64,000 nt of DNA. It comes from Streptacidiphilus fuscans (GTDB lineage: Bacteria; Actinomycetota; Actinomycetes; Streptomycetales; Streptomycetaceae). Below the pieces are notes generated by a model. The model was not told the origin of the DNA. It did no database searches and was given only the letters and a program-made list of their open reading frames with translations. A program made the position numbers and the translations under genes. Numbering within the stretch: position 1 is the stretch's first letter; every line of letters begins with the position of its first letter. The stretch is taken from the NCBI RefSeq assembly GCF_015690355.1, contig NZ_JADPRT010000003.1:186001-250000 (forward strand), in the 5' to 3' direction. Below are positions 34,008-43,212 of the stretch, piece after piece.

Positions 34008-34202
34008 ATGATCACTGAGGCCCTCAACTGGCGCAAGTCCAGCTACTCGGGCGCGAATGCCTGCGTCGAGGTCGCCCGACCCGCCGCGGCCGTCCACGTC
34101 CGCGACTCCAAGGATCTGAGCGGCCCCTCGCTGGAGTTCAGTCGCGAGGCCTGGACGTCCTTCCTGGCCGAGGTCGCCACAGGTTCCCTCGACCTGACCT
34201 GA
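34008..34202 (+). CDS. DUF397 domain protein
   Basis: The 64-residue protein is a single DUF397 domain: ALNWRKSSYSGANACVEVA at residues 5-23, then HVRDSKDLSGPSLEFSREAW. DUF397 proteins partner WhiJ-like regulators such as the one encoded upstream, and may act as ligands or antagonists of their DUF5753 domain. I choose the ATG at 34008, six bases after GGAG; ATG at 34002 is close and possible. Confidence 0.93.
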   Translation: MITEALNWRKSSYSGANACVEVARPAAAVHVRDSKDLSGPSLEFSREAWTSFLAEVATGSLDLT

Positions 34203-34356
34203 GCGACTCCCCCACCAGCCCCGACTCGGCCGGCCCACCCCCGGGCGCCGGAACGGATCGTCCCCGTCCGGCGCCCTCATGCCTGTCATGCCCGGCACAG
34301 CTCATGCACAGGCCAAGCGAGATTCGGCCAACTCCCGTCCGCCCGGGAACCGTTGG

Positions 34357-35193
34357 CTACCGCAGCTCGTCCACATAGGTGTCCGTACCCGGCAGGGTCG
34401 GGATGAACGGCGCCACCAGCTCCACCCGCGCACCGGGAACCGCACCGGCCACCTCCCCGTCCAGGCCGGTGAAGGCGTCCCAGCAGGTGCGCGGGTCCTG
34501 TTGCAGGAACCAGATCAGGGTGAGGCGGGTGTCCGTCCCGTCCACCGGCTTCACGTACGACATCCTGTCCACCGGCAGCGGCAGCGGCTCGAAGAGCGTG
34601 CACATCGCGGCCGGTGAGCCGCTGCGCAGTCGGGCCGGCAGGTGCCGGTCCATCAGCCAGTCGGTCAACTGGCGTCGCTGCTCGGCGTTCTCGGTGTCGA
34701 TCACCTGCAACACCAGTCCCTGGTACGGGAAGTCCAGCGCGTGGACGTCGCGCGGCCCGGCCGCGCCGTCGCGGTAGTAGGTGCTGACGTGCTGCTGGAA
34801 CGCGGTGAAGACGTGGGTGCGGTCGCGGTAGACGCGGCCGTCCCGGTTGAGCCGCTTGTTGATCTGCACGGTCCACCGCATATGGGCGTCGTGCCGCCCC
34901 TCGGTGACCCAGTAGACGGACAGGTAGCAGCCTGCGGTGACGGGCTCGGCCACGGCCGACTTCTCCGGATAGCGCAGCAGTTGCAGCTCGCGGGTGGCGA
35001 CCCAGCGTCGTCCCGCGAACATCCAGGGCATGGCCATGGCCCCGGCGTAGAAGTGGTCGTCCTCGTACCAACGGTTGTAGCCGTACTCGTGGCCCGGCAA
35101 GGGCTCGACCATGGTGATCAGCGCACTGCCGATGGCGACGCCATAAGGCCCGCTCGCGGCCAGCTGCGTGTACTGCTCCAGATCGTCCGTCAT
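34357..35193 (-). CDS. Unknown protein, possible dimeric alpha-beta-barrel pair
   Basis: The 278-residue soluble protein has no signal peptide. Two halves show similar features: EYGYNRWYEDDHFYAG near residue 36 and TENAEQRRQLTDWLMDRHLP near 165, the sort of W-Y-D-H pattern seen in EthD-like ferredoxin-fold proteins. I recognise no named family. A CTGACGGTAAGTCAG palindrome lies only four bases before the ATG, placing the gene in the same predicted regulon as the luciferase-like/amidohydrolase pair and the nearby SDR. A role in the same catabolic pathway is inferred. Confidence 0.72.
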   Translation of the reverse strand: MTDDLEQYTQLAASGPYGVAIGSALITMVEPLPGHEYGYNRWYEDDHFYAGAMAMPWMFAGRRWVATRELQLLRYPEKSAVAEPVTAGCYLSVYWVTEGRHDAHMRWTVQINKRLNRDGRVYRDRTHVFTAFQQHVSTYYRDGAAGPRDVHALDFPYQGLVLQVIDTENAEQRRQLTDWLMDRHLPARLRSGSPAAMCTLFEPLPLPVDRMSYVKPVDGTDTRLTLIWFLQQDPRTCWDAFTGLDGEVAGAVPGARVELVAPFIPTLPGTDTYVDELR

Positions 35194-35196
35194 GAG

Positions 35197-35219
35197 CTGA
35201 CGGTAAGTCAGATACTGAC
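35197..35219. promoter_or_regulatory. Overlapping palindromes before the unknown gene
   Basis: CTGAC-GGTAA-GTCAG spans 35197-35211 and GTCAG-ATA-CTGAC spans 35207-35219, sharing the middle GTCAG. The first has the same CTGAC-N5-GTCAG form as the sites at 19, 2309, 36154 and 49505. The position directly next to the start codon suggests strong repression when bound, or a leaderless messenger starting inside the site. Confidence 0.55.
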
Positions 35220-35369
35220 AACTTCCCAGAGTCCGGACGAGGCAAGCGCTTCACGACGACCGGGCTGCGAGGGCCTGGTGGATCCTCCAGGTGTGAACAC
35301 CCGACATGCCGGATGCGCTGGACGTTTCTGGGCTGTCCGGTCCATGTTTGTCCCGATTAGCCTCCCGAC

Positions 35370-36113
35370 ATGTCGAGACGCGCGGGCTCTGCGCCCGCCT
35401 CCCCCGTTCCGTTCGACCCCGCCGCCGCCCGTGCGGTGCGCAGCGCCCTGGGACTGAGCCCTGCCATGGTGGCCCGCGCCCTGTCCGACTCCTATGCCAT
35501 GCGGGTGCCGCCGGCCCTGGTCATCGCCTGGGAGACCGGGGCCACCCATCCCACCGAGCGCGAACTCGTCGCCCTGGCGCGGGTGCTGTGGTGCCTGCCG
35601 GGGCAGCTGATGGGCGGCCGGGCGACGACCCTGCGCGACTATCGTCTCGCTCTCGACCTGCCGCTGGAGGAGGTGGCCCGCCGCCTCCGCCTCTCGGTGC
35701 GCGACTACACCGCCATGGAGACGCGCTGGGACGGCGACCGCAACGAGACCCTGGACCTGGCCCGGGTGCTGCAGCTCTCCCCGCGCGCCCTGGTCCGCGC
35801 CTGCGGCCGGGAGGAGCGCCTGGACGAGGTGCTGCGCCGGGCGGTCGACGGCCGGTGGCAGTCCCAGGTGGAACCGGCCAGGGAGCTGGTGCCGACCCTC
35901 TCGGAGGAGTGGATCACCCACGCGCTCAAGTCGCTGGCGGGCGAGCGGGCGACGTCCAGCGCGCTGTGGGGCAGCACCAGTGCGAGCAACAGCAGCGCGG
36001 TCGGCAGCGGTGCGGCCGGCAGCAGCGCGAGCAGTGCCGCCTCCGAAGCGGGACGGCAGGAGTCGCCCGACGCCGAACTCTCCGAGCGCTTCTGGGCCCT
36101 GATGGACATCTGA
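35370..36113 (+). CDS. Double helix-turn-helix DNA-binding protein with Ser/Ala-rich tail
   Basis: The 247-residue protein has two HTH-like halves: residues 15-75 (LGLSPAMVARALSDSYAM...LVIAWETGATHPTERE) and 85-130 (DLPLEEVARRLRLSVRDYTAMETRW), in the manner of XRE proteins. Residues 185-230 are a low-complexity Ser/Ala/Gly run, then a short acidic C-terminus (ELSERFWALMDI) that may be a docking segment. I do not recognise a named regulator. It is transcribed divergently from the unknown gene at 34357, and lies between two copies of the CTGAC-N5-GTCAG site, but TetR-like features are absent. Confidence 0.75.
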   Translation: MSRRAGSAPASPVPFDPAAARAVRSALGLSPAMVARALSDSYAMRVPPALVIAWETGATHPTERELVALARVLWCLPGQLMGGRATTLRDYRLALDLPLEEVARRLRLSVRDYTAMETRWDGDRNETLDLARVLQLSPRALVRACGREERLDEVLRRAVDGRWQSQVEPARELVPTLSEEWITHALKSLAGERATSSALWGSTSASNSSAVGSGAAGSSASSAASEAGRQESPDAELSERFWALMDI

Positions 36114-36153
36114 CAGAGCGCGGCTCTGGCCTTCCCCGCGTCGCGGCCCTACT

Positions 36154-36168
36154 CTGACGCATCGTCAG
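36154..36168. promoter_or_regulatory. Palindromic operator candidate, copy before the SDR
   Basis: CTGACGCATCGTCAG shares both 6-base arms with the two sites at the left end of the window and differs only in the central three bases. It lies 44 bases before the SDR start, a good place for a repressor over the promoter. Confidence 0.62.
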
Positions 36169-36212
36169 TTCACTCGTCGGTTCACCGGGCGAGGATGCGG
36201 GAGGACGGACCC

Positions 36213-36998
36213 ATGCTGCTCGAAGGACGCACCGTCGTGGTCTCCGGGGTCGGCCCGGGGCTCGGTCAGCGGGTCGCGCTCGCCGCGGCCCGCGACGGCG
36301 CCAACGTGGTGCTCGGCGCCCGGACCGAGGCGAACCTGGTCAAGGCGGCCGAGCAGATCGAGGCCGACCACCCCGGCCGCGCGGCCTGGAAGCGCACCGA
36401 CATCGCCGACCCGGACCGCTGCGACGCGCTCGCCGCCCTCGCCGTGGAGCGTTTCGGCCGGATCGACGCGGTCGTCCACGTCGCCGCCATGGACCAGCAC
36501 TTCGGCGGCATCGCGGACGCCGACTTCGACGAGTGGCGCCGCGTGCTGGACGTCAACCTGATCGGCACCCTTCAGCTGACGCGCTCCTGCCTCCCCGCGC
36601 TGCGCGAACGCGGCGGTGCCGTCGTCATCATCGGCACCCAGTCCGCGGTGGCCGCGCCCAGCCAGGTGCGGCAGGCCGCGTACGCGGCGTCCAAGGGCGC
36701 GCTGACCAGCGCGATGTACTCGATGGCCCGCGAGCTGGGGCCGGACCGGATCCGGGTCAACACCGTCCTGCCCGGCTGGATGTGGGGCCCGCAGGTGGAG
36801 TCCTACGTGACCTGGACGTCCGCCTCCGAGAACGTCCCCGAGGACGAGGTGCGCGGACGCCTGGCCGAGCGGATGGTCCTGCCGGAGCTGGCCACCGACG
36901 GCGACGTCGCCGAGGCCGCGATCTTCCTCGCCTCCGATCGCGCCCGCGCCATCACCGGCCAGTCGCTGCTCGTCAACGCCGGGGAGCTCATGCGCTGA
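36213..36998 (+). CDS. Short-chain dehydrogenase/reductase (SDR)
   Basis: The 261-residue classical SDR has the cofactor loop SGVGPGLG at residues 11-18, the NNAG-equivalent region HVAAMD, and the catalytic residues Ser144, Tyr157 and Lys161 (YAASK). It oxidises or reduces a hydroxyl/keto group with NAD(P). Arg37 after the second strand (GART) hints at NADP preference. The ATG at 36213 follows GGGAGGACG. Its operator matches that of the amidohydrolase/luciferase-like pair, so it may act on the same substrate family. Confidence 0.9.
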   Translation: MLLEGRTVVVSGVGPGLGQRVALAAARDGANVVLGARTEANLVKAAEQIEADHPGRAAWKRTDIADPDRCDALAALAVERFGRIDAVVHVAAMDQHFGGIADADFDEWRRVLDVNLIGTLQLTRSCLPALRERGGAVVIIGTQSAVAAPSQVRQAAYAASKGALTSAMYSMARELGPDRIRVNTVLPGWMWGPQVESYVTWTSASENVPEDEVRGRLAERMVLPELATDGDVAEAAIFLASDRARAITGQSLLVNAGELMR

Positions 36999-37077
36999 CG
37001 CGCGAGCTGCCGCTGTCGCGCGCGCTGCTGAGGCGTGGACCTGCACGGATCTTGACTGCGCCCATATCGTCGTTCGT

Positions 37078-37758
37078 ATGACGACACCCCCCGGGTCCAG
37101 ACCGCCCGCCGGCTCTCACCCCCTGTTCGACGCGCTCCGGGCGGACGCCGTGACCAGCATCGAGCAGCTGCGCGGCCACTACCCCGCGCCGGGCGCGAAC
37201 GCGTTCCGCAAGGTGCGGGACCGGCTGACCGAGGACACCCGGGCGCTGGTCGGCTGCGCCTCACTGGTCTTCGTCGGCAGCGCCGACTCCGCCGGGCACC
37301 CCGACGTCAGCCCGCGGGGCGGCCCGGCCGGATTCGTCTCGGTGCTGGACGACGTCACGCTGGCCATCCCCGACGCGACCGGGAACAAGCGGCTGGACAC
37401 CCTGCAGAACGTCATCGAGACCGGGCGGATCGGACTGCTCTTCGTCATCCCCGGCCGCGACACGACCCTGCGGATCAACGGGCGCGCCTGCGTCTCCACC
37501 CGGCCCGAGCTGCTGGACCAGCTGACCTCCGTCGGCAAACCCCCGGTCAGCGCGCTGGTGGTGGCGATCGAGGAGGTCTACCCGCACTGCCCGAAGTCGC
37601 TGATGCGCGGCAACGCCTGGAAGCCGGAGAACTGGCTGCCCGCCGACGCCCAGCCGACCTCGGCCCAGGTCACCCTCTCCCAACTGGACCTGCCCGACCT
37701 GACGCTGGAGCAGGTGCTGGAGGACCAGCGCGACATGCTGGCCAACCGCTACCTCTGA
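37078..37758 (+). CDS. PPOX-type FMN-binding protein (DR2398/MSMEG_1061-like)
   Basis: The 226-residue protein fits the pyridoxamine-phosphate-oxidase-fold subgroup with FMN: VFVGSADSAGHPDVSPRGGP near residue 62, LAIPDATGNKRLDTLQNV near 98, GRIGLLFVIPG near 118, and HCPKSLMRGNAWKP near 175. Members are probable oxidoreductases of unknown substrate. It ends three bases from the end of fbiC, which converges from the other side, so no separate terminator fits between them. Confidence 0.87.
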   Translation: MTTPPGSRPPAGSHPLFDALRADAVTSIEQLRGHYPAPGANAFRKVRDRLTEDTRALVGCASLVFVGSADSAGHPDVSPRGGPAGFVSVLDDVTLAIPDATGNKRLDTLQNVIETGRIGLLFVIPGRDTTLRINGRACVSTRPELLDQLTSVGKPPVSALVVAIEEVYPHCPKSLMRGNAWKPENWLPADAQPTSAQVTLSQLDLPDLTLEQVLEDQRDMLANRYL

Positions 37759-37761
37759 GCG

Positions 37762-40413
37762 CTACTGGTCCAGCACCGGCAGCAGCTCCGGAAGGTGGCC
37801 GTCGGAGGCCAGGGCCGCCGCCCGACGCTCCGCCGACACCTCGCCGTAGAGGGTGGTGCGCTGCGCGGCCGGACGTCCGGCCGCCTCGGCGACCGCCTCC
37901 AGGTCCCGGACGGACTTGTAGCTGCCGTAGGAGGAGCCGGCCATCCGGGAGATGGTCTCCTCCATCAGCGTGCCGCCCAGGTCGTTGGCGCCGCTGCGGA
38001 GCATCTCCGCCGCGCCCTCGGTGCCGAGCTTGACCCAGCTGGTCTGGATGTTGGGGATCCGCCCGTGCAGCAGCAGCCGGGCCATCGCCGTCACCGCGCG
38101 GTTGTCGCGCATGGTCGGGCCGGGCCGGGAGATGCCGGCCAGGTAGACCGGCGCGTTGGTGTGCACGAACGGCAGGGTCACGAACTCGGTGAAGCCGCCC
38201 TTGCCGCGTTCGAGCGCGCGGTCCTGCATGTCGGCGAGCACCCGCAGATGACCGAGCCAGTGCCGGGGCTGGTCGACGTGGCCGTACATCATCGTGGACG
38301 AGGAGCGGATGTCCAGCTCGTGCGCGGTGGACACGACCTCGACCCAGGTCGCGGCGGGCAGCTTGCCCTTGGTCAGCACCCAGCGCACCTCGTCGTCGAG
38401 GATCTCGGCGGCGGTGCCGGGGATGGTGTCCAGACCGGCCTCCTTGGCCTGCTGGAGCCAGTCCCTGAGGGACAGTCCCGTCCGCGTCGCGCCGTTGACG
38501 ACCTCCATCGGCGAGAAGGCGTGCACGTGCATGCCGGGCACGCGCTGCTTGACCGTCCGGGCGATGTCGAAGTACGCGGTGCCGGGGAGGTCCGGGTGGA
38601 TCCCGCCCTGCATGCAGACCTCGGTCGCGCCGACCTCCCAGGCCTGCTCGGCGCGGTCGGCGACCTGCTCCAGGGAGAGGGTGTAGGCGTCGGCGTCGGT
38701 GCGGCGCTGCGCGAAGGCGCAGAAGCGGCAGCCGGTGTAGCAGACGTTGGTGAAGTTGATGTTCCGGGTCACGCAGTAGGTGACGGTGTCGCCGACCGTG
38801 TCGCGGCGGACGGCGTCGGCGACGGAGCAGAGCGCGTCGAGGGCCGGGCCGTCGGCGTGGAGGAGCGCCAGGGCCTGATCGTCCGTCAGCCTGCGCGGGT
38901 CGTCGGCGGCGACGGCGAGGGCCTCGCGCACGTCGCCGTCCAGGCGCTCGGGCGCCCCGGACGCGGCGGCGGCCTCGCGCAGCGCCTCCCAGTCGCCGTA
39001 GACCTCGTCGAAGTCGCTGCGGCGGTCGCCGGTCCTGCCTCCGCCCGGTCCGTCCGCGTCGATCTCGACGTGGAGCTCGGTGCGGCCCGAGGCGACGAAC
39101 ACCTCCTCGGGCTCCTGCCACGGCAGTCCGATCGGCAGTGCGTTCTCCCGGGCCAGCCCGGTCTCCGGGTCCGCGAGCGCGCGGACGTGCGGGAGCACGC
39201 GCGGGTCGAGCCACGGTTCGTCGTGGCCGTCCCGCAGCGCCGGTCGCACGTACTCCGGATAGACCGTCAGCCGCTCGCGCAGCGTGAAGCCGGACCGGGC
39301 CGTCCGCGCCGCCAGGTCGTCGATCTGCGGCCACGGGCGCTCGGGGTTGACGTGGTCGGGGGTGAGCGGCGAGACGCCGCCCCAGTCGTCGATGCCCGCG
39401 TCGATGATCAGCGCGTACTCCTCGTCGACCAGGTTCGGCGGGGCCTGGATCCGGGCGGAGGGGCCGAGGACCAGCCGGGCGACGGCGATGGTCGCGGCCA
39501 GCTCCTCCAGCTCGGCGTCGGGCATGGCGCGCATCGCCGTGTCCGGCTTGGCGCGGAAGTTCTGCACGATCACTTCCTGCAGCCCGTGGTACTGCCGGGC
39601 CACCCGGCGCAGCGCGAAGAGGGCGTCGGCGCGCTCCTCGCGCGTCTCGCCGATGCCGATCAGGATGCCGCTGGTGAACGGCACCGCCGAGCGGCCCGCG
39701 TCCTCCAACACCCGCAGCCGGACAGCCGGTTCCTTGTCCGGGGAGCCGTGGTGGGGACCGCCGGGCTCGGACCAGAGCCGGGTGGCGGTGGTCTCCAGCA
39801 TCATGCCCATCGACGGCGCGACCGGCTTGAGCCGCTGGAAGTCGGTCCAGCTCAGCACCCCGGGGTTGAGGTGCGGCAGCAGGCCGGTTTCCTCCAGCAC
39901 CCGGATCGACATGGCCCGGACGTAGGCGAGGGTGTCGTCGTAGCCGTGCGCGTCCAGCCACTCGCGAGCCTCGGGCCAGCGGTCCTCGGGACGGTCGCCG
40001 AGGGTGAACAGCGCCTCCTTGCAGGCCAGCGCGGCCCCCTGACGGGCGATCGCCAGCACCTCGTCCGGCGAGAGGTAGAGGCCGTGGCCCTCACGGCGCA
40101 GCTTGCCGGGGACGGTGACGAAGGTGCAGTAGTGACAGCGGTCCCGGCACAGCCGGGTCAGCGGGATGAAGACCTTCTTCGAGTAGGTGATCACGCCGGG
40201 CCGCCCGACGGCTTCGAGCCCCGCGTCCCGCACGCGTGCCGCGACCGCGCACAGTTCGCGCAGATCCTCGCCCCGCGCGTGCAGCAGCACCGCGGCCTCG
40301 GCGGTGTCCAGGGCGACGCCCTGACGGGCCCGGTGCAGCGCGCGGCGCATGGCGGTGCTGGTAACGCCGCTGGACGCGGTGCCGGTCACGGTGCTGGTCC
40401 GCTGATCCTTCAT
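37762..40413 (-). CDS. fbiC: FO synthase, bifunctional CofG/CofH (FbiC)
   Basis: The 883-residue protein joins two radical-SAM domains. The N-terminal CofG half has the cluster motif CRDRCHYC at residues 89-96; the CofH half has CYTGCRFC around residue 565. Together they build the deazaflavin FO, the chromophore of coenzyme F420, from tyrosine and a flavin precursor. The length agrees with actinobacterial FbiC. It is a single-gene unit starting at ATG 40413, divergent from the LolA-like gene. Its product would serve F420-dependent enzymes such as the luciferase-like protein at the left edge. Confidence 0.96.
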   Translation of the reverse strand: MKDQRTSTVTGTASSGVTSTAMRRALHRARQGVALDTAEAAVLLHARGEDLRELCAVAARVRDAGLEAVGRPGVITYSKKVFIPLTRLCRDRCHYCTFVTVPGKLRREGHGLYLSPDEVLAIARQGAALACKEALFTLGDRPEDRWPEAREWLDAHGYDDTLAYVRAMSIRVLEETGLLPHLNPGVLSWTDFQRLKPVAPSMGMMLETTATRLWSEPGGPHHGSPDKEPAVRLRVLEDAGRSAVPFTSGILIGIGETREERADALFALRRVARQYHGLQEVIVQNFRAKPDTAMRAMPDAELEELAATIAVARLVLGPSARIQAPPNLVDEEYALIIDAGIDDWGGVSPLTPDHVNPERPWPQIDDLAARTARSGFTLRERLTVYPEYVRPALRDGHDEPWLDPRVLPHVRALADPETGLARENALPIGLPWQEPEEVFVASGRTELHVEIDADGPGGGRTGDRRSDFDEVYGDWEALREAAAASGAPERLDGDVREALAVAADDPRRLTDDQALALLHADGPALDALCSVADAVRRDTVGDTVTYCVTRNINFTNVCYTGCRFCAFAQRRTDADAYTLSLEQVADRAEQAWEVGATEVCMQGGIHPDLPGTAYFDIARTVKQRVPGMHVHAFSPMEVVNGATRTGLSLRDWLQQAKEAGLDTIPGTAAEILDDEVRWVLTKGKLPAATWVEVVSTAHELDIRSSSTMMYGHVDQPRHWLGHLRVLADMQDRALERGKGGFTEFVTLPFVHTNAPVYLAGISRPGPTMRDNRAVTAMARLLLHGRIPNIQTSWVKLGTEGAAEMLRSGANDLGGTLMEETISRMAGSSYGSYKSVRDLEAVAEAAGRPAAQRTTLYGEVSAERRAAALASDGHLPELLPVLDQ

Positions 40414-40673
40414 GCACGAAACCTTACGCGTCGGACTTGTCGGGCCTGAAGGTTCCCGCAGTGCAGCGCAAGACGGAACCCAAAACGGGAACCGGCGCGG
40501 GGAACCATCCCACGGAACCCTGAGACCGCCTCAGGGTCACGTACGTCGACGGGTGGAAACGTGATTGCGCCCACGGGCCGATGCAGCGAGGCTGGCGGAG
40601 GGCGTTGAATGGCACCGTGGAAAAGAACGGCAACACTGCCAGTACGGCGACGCACGGGACGGAAGGACGAGGG

Positions 40674-41906
40674 ATGTCGAACAGCACCGCGGCCTGGAGC
40701 CGCAAGCGGGTCCTGACGGTGTCGGCCGCGGTCGCGGCCGTCGCGGGCTCCGTGGCCGCGGGAACTGCGCTGGCGGCCGGGCCTACGCTGCCACCGATAA
40801 CCGCCCAGCAGCTGCTGGTCCACGCCATGAACAGCAACGTGCAGACCTTCTCCGGCACGGTCGAGTCCAGCGTCGACCTCGGCGTACCCTCGCAGCTGCT
40901 GAACGCCCTGCCGTCGGCGGCGGCGTCGGCCGCGGGCGCGGCGGGCGTCCCCTCCGGGCAGCAGTCCGGCGGGTCCGGCCAGTCCTCGGAGTTCGGTCAG
41001 GGCAAGGTGGCGCAGCAGGAGCTGCTCTCCCTGCTCTCCGGCACGAGCACCGCGCAGGTCGCCAAGGACGGCGACACCAAGCAGAGCTTCACCGCGTCCA
41101 ACTCCGGCCGCACGGTCGAGGTGGTCCGCAACGGCTCGGACGCCTGGGCGTACGACAGCCAGGGCAACCAGGTCACCCACTGGACCGGCGTCGGCCAGGG
41201 CGAGAAGAGCCAGGCTCCGGACGCCTCCTCGTCCGCCGCCACGCCGCAGGACGCGACCAAGCTCCTGGACCAGATCACCCCCTACAGCAACGTGACCGTC
41301 AGCGGCTCCTCCGAGGTGGCGGGCCGCCAGGTCTACACGCTGCAGATCACGCCCAAGGGCACCGGCTCCACCATCGGCCTGGTCGACATCTCGGTGGACG
41401 CCAAGACGTACCTGCCGCTGGAGGTCAAGGTCCTTCCCGCGGACGGCAGCGACGCGATCGCGGACATCCGCTTCGCGAACATCTCCTACGGCACCCCGGC
41501 CGCCTCGGCGTTCCAGTTCAGCACTCCGGCGGGCGCCAAGGTCACCACCAAGAACGCGCAGACCGCCGACCACGGCCAGGCCGGCACGATGCACGGCAAG
41601 GCCGACCACGGCGTACCGACGGCCCCGACCCAGCAGAGCCAGAAGCCGGGCGCCAACGGCGAGACGGTCCTCGGCTCCGGCTGGCAGACGGTCTGGAAGA
41701 TCAACCCGCAGCAGGCCGCGAACAAGAACGGCAAGAGCGGCCAGGGCGCACTCAGCGCGCTGGGCGCCCTCAAGGAGGTCGGCAAGCCGGTGAACGGCGG
41801 CACCCTCTTCTCCACCAAGGTGGTGAACGTCCTGCTCACCCCCAACGGCACGGTGTACGCAGGCGCGGTGACCCCGTCGTACCTGGAGAACCTCGCCGGG
41901 CAGTGA
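40674..41906 (+). CDS. Secreted LolA-like/DUF2092-type protein
   Basis: The 410-residue protein has a signal peptide (residues 1-34, ending ALA-AGPT) and then a LolA/LppX-like fold region: ELLSLLSGTSTAQVAKDG, DAWAYDSQGNQVTHW, YTLQITPKG and VDAKTYLPLEVKV, typical for lipid-binding half-barrels on the outer face of the actinobacterial membrane. It probably carries a lipid or senses envelope stress. The ATG at 40674 follows GGAAGGACGAGGG. Proteins of this group often precede an ABC transporter, which is absent here. Confidence 0.8.
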   Translation: MSNSTAAWSRKRVLTVSAAVAAVAGSVAAGTALAAGPTLPPITAQQLLVHAMNSNVQTFSGTVESSVDLGVPSQLLNALPSAAASAAGAAGVPSGQQSGGSGQSSEFGQGKVAQQELLSLLSGTSTAQVAKDGDTKQSFTASNSGRTVEVVRNGSDAWAYDSQGNQVTHWTGVGQGEKSQAPDASSSAATPQDATKLLDQITPYSNVTVSGSSEVAGRQVYTLQITPKGTGSTIGLVDISVDAKTYLPLEVKVLPADGSDAIADIRFANISYGTPAASAFQFSTPAGAKVTTKNAQTADHGQAGTMHGKADHGVPTAPTQQSQKPGANGETVLGSGWQTVWKINPQQAANKNGKSGQGALSALGALKEVGKPVNGGTLFSTKVVNVLLTPNGTVYAGAVTPSYLENLAGQ

Positions 41907-41986
41907 CGCGGTAGGGCACCACCAGCGCCGCAGTAGGGCAGGGCCAGTAAGGATTCCTTCCTCAACTCGCCCACTAGTTCAGACAA

Positions 41987-42022
41987 GTGATCCGCCGACC
42001 GACTCGTCGGTCGGCGGATCAC
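41987..42022. terminator. Perfect 36-base palindromic hairpin
   Basis: GTGATCCGCCGACCGA pairs perfectly with its complement across the four-base loop CTCG. It lies 81 bases after the LolA-like stop and about 105 bases before the next gene, so it is probably a factor-independent terminator, although it is unusually long and lacks a T-run. Confidence 0.7.
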
Positions 42023-42127
42023 CACTGCCCATAAGCCGTTCGCCGGAGCTTCCCCGGCGCTGCGTAGCGTGCAGGGCTGTCATGCCCAGGGCTGAAACAC
42101 CAGGCCCGCCTCCATCGAGGAGACCAC

Positions 42128-43189
42128 GTGCGCACGCGCCACCAGCTCGCCGCCGCTCTCGCCACCACCACGGCAGCCGTCCTTGCAGTGTTCAGCGGCG
42201 GTCTGACCGGAACCGCCCACGCCGCCACCGCGGCAGCCGCGACCGGCGGCACCTCCGGCTCGACCCTCTCCGTCTTCGCCTGGAACGTCGACCTGGCCAC
42301 CTCGGTCGTCGACAGTTCGCAGAACGAGAACGCCGCCGGACGCACCCCGACCGTCGCGTCGATCGTCCGCAAGCACGACGCCGACGTGGTGGTGCTGGAC
42401 GAGCTCTTCAACGACAGCTCGACCACCACGCTGGAGAACGACCTGGCGGACCTCTACCCGTACCACACGCCGGTGGTGGGCGCGGACTGCTCCGGCTCCG
42501 GCTGGAACGGCGTCGACGGCAACTGCTCCAACTCGTGGTTCGTCATCAACGGCGGCACGATGATCTTCTCCAAGTACCCGATCGACGCCCAGTACGCGCA
42601 CGTCTTCACCAACTCGACCTCCGGCACCTGGGACTACAACGCCAACAAGGGCGCGGCGCTGGCCGAGATCGACAAGAACGGCGCCAAGACCTGGGTCGTC
42701 GGCACCCACCTCCAGGCCGACCAGTCGGGCACCTCCACCGACACCACCCAGGCCACCCGGCTCGCGCAGCTGGGCGAGATCCAGAGCTGGGTCAACGGCA
42801 TCGTCGGCTCCTCCGCCCCGGTGCTGATCGGCGGCGACCTCAACGTCGAGTACTCCCACGGCGCTTCGCGCGGCGACTACACCAACGCGGAGAACGCGGT
42901 CGGCGGCGTCCTGGGCACCCCGGCCACCGACCCGTCGCAGCTGTGGACGATGGACTGCCCGGTCTCGGCCTGGTGCCAGTACATGTCCGGCGTCGAGTCG
43001 TTCCCGGTCGACTACCAGGACAGCCTGGACTACATCGGCTACCTCAACGCGCCGGGCCGCCCCACCCCGGTCTCCCTGCCCTCCGTCGCCACCGACTTCG
43101 ACCCGCAGGCGGGTTGGACCCAGGGCCAGCAGGACACCAACGCGCCCAGCGACCACTACCCGGTCCAGGCGACGTTCCAGCTGCAGTAA
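42128..43189 (+). CDS. Secreted endonuclease/exonuclease/phosphatase-fold phosphodiesterase (sphingomyelinase C-like)
   Basis: The 353-residue protein has a signal peptide to about residue 33 (AHA-ATAA) and the EEP-fold active-site series: NVD near residue 53, the acid in VVLDELFND near 92, GTHLQAD near 195, GGDLNV near 238 and the terminal SDHYPV with the general-base His. This order matches bacterial sphingomyelinase C and related secreted phosphodiesterases. Paired cysteines (GADCSGSGWNGVDGNC and CPVSAWC) would form disulfides outside the cell. The GTG start follows GAGGAG. Substrate could be sphingomyelin or another phosphodiester. Confidence 0.85.
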   Translation: MRTRHQLAAALATTTAAVLAVFSGGLTGTAHAATAAAATGGTSGSTLSVFAWNVDLATSVVDSSQNENAAGRTPTVASIVRKHDADVVVLDELFNDSSTTTLENDLADLYPYHTPVVGADCSGSGWNGVDGNCSNSWFVINGGTMIFSKYPIDAQYAHVFTNSTSGTWDYNANKGAALAEIDKNGAKTWVVGTHLQADQSGTSTDTTQATRLAQLGEIQSWVNGIVGSSAPVLIGGDLNVEYSHGASRGDYTNAENAVGGVLGTPATDPSQLWTMDCPVSAWCQYMSGVESFPVDYQDSLDYIGYLNAPGRPTPVSLPSVATDFDPQAGWTQGQQDTNAPSDHYPVQATFQLQ

Positions 43190-43212
43190 TCACGCCCAAC
43201 ACCCAACCAGCG

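Noticed and set aside
37052-37077. TTGACT before the PPOX gene as a standard promoter
   Set aside because: A matching -10 box at 16-18 bases is not visible before the ATG, so I could not support the call.
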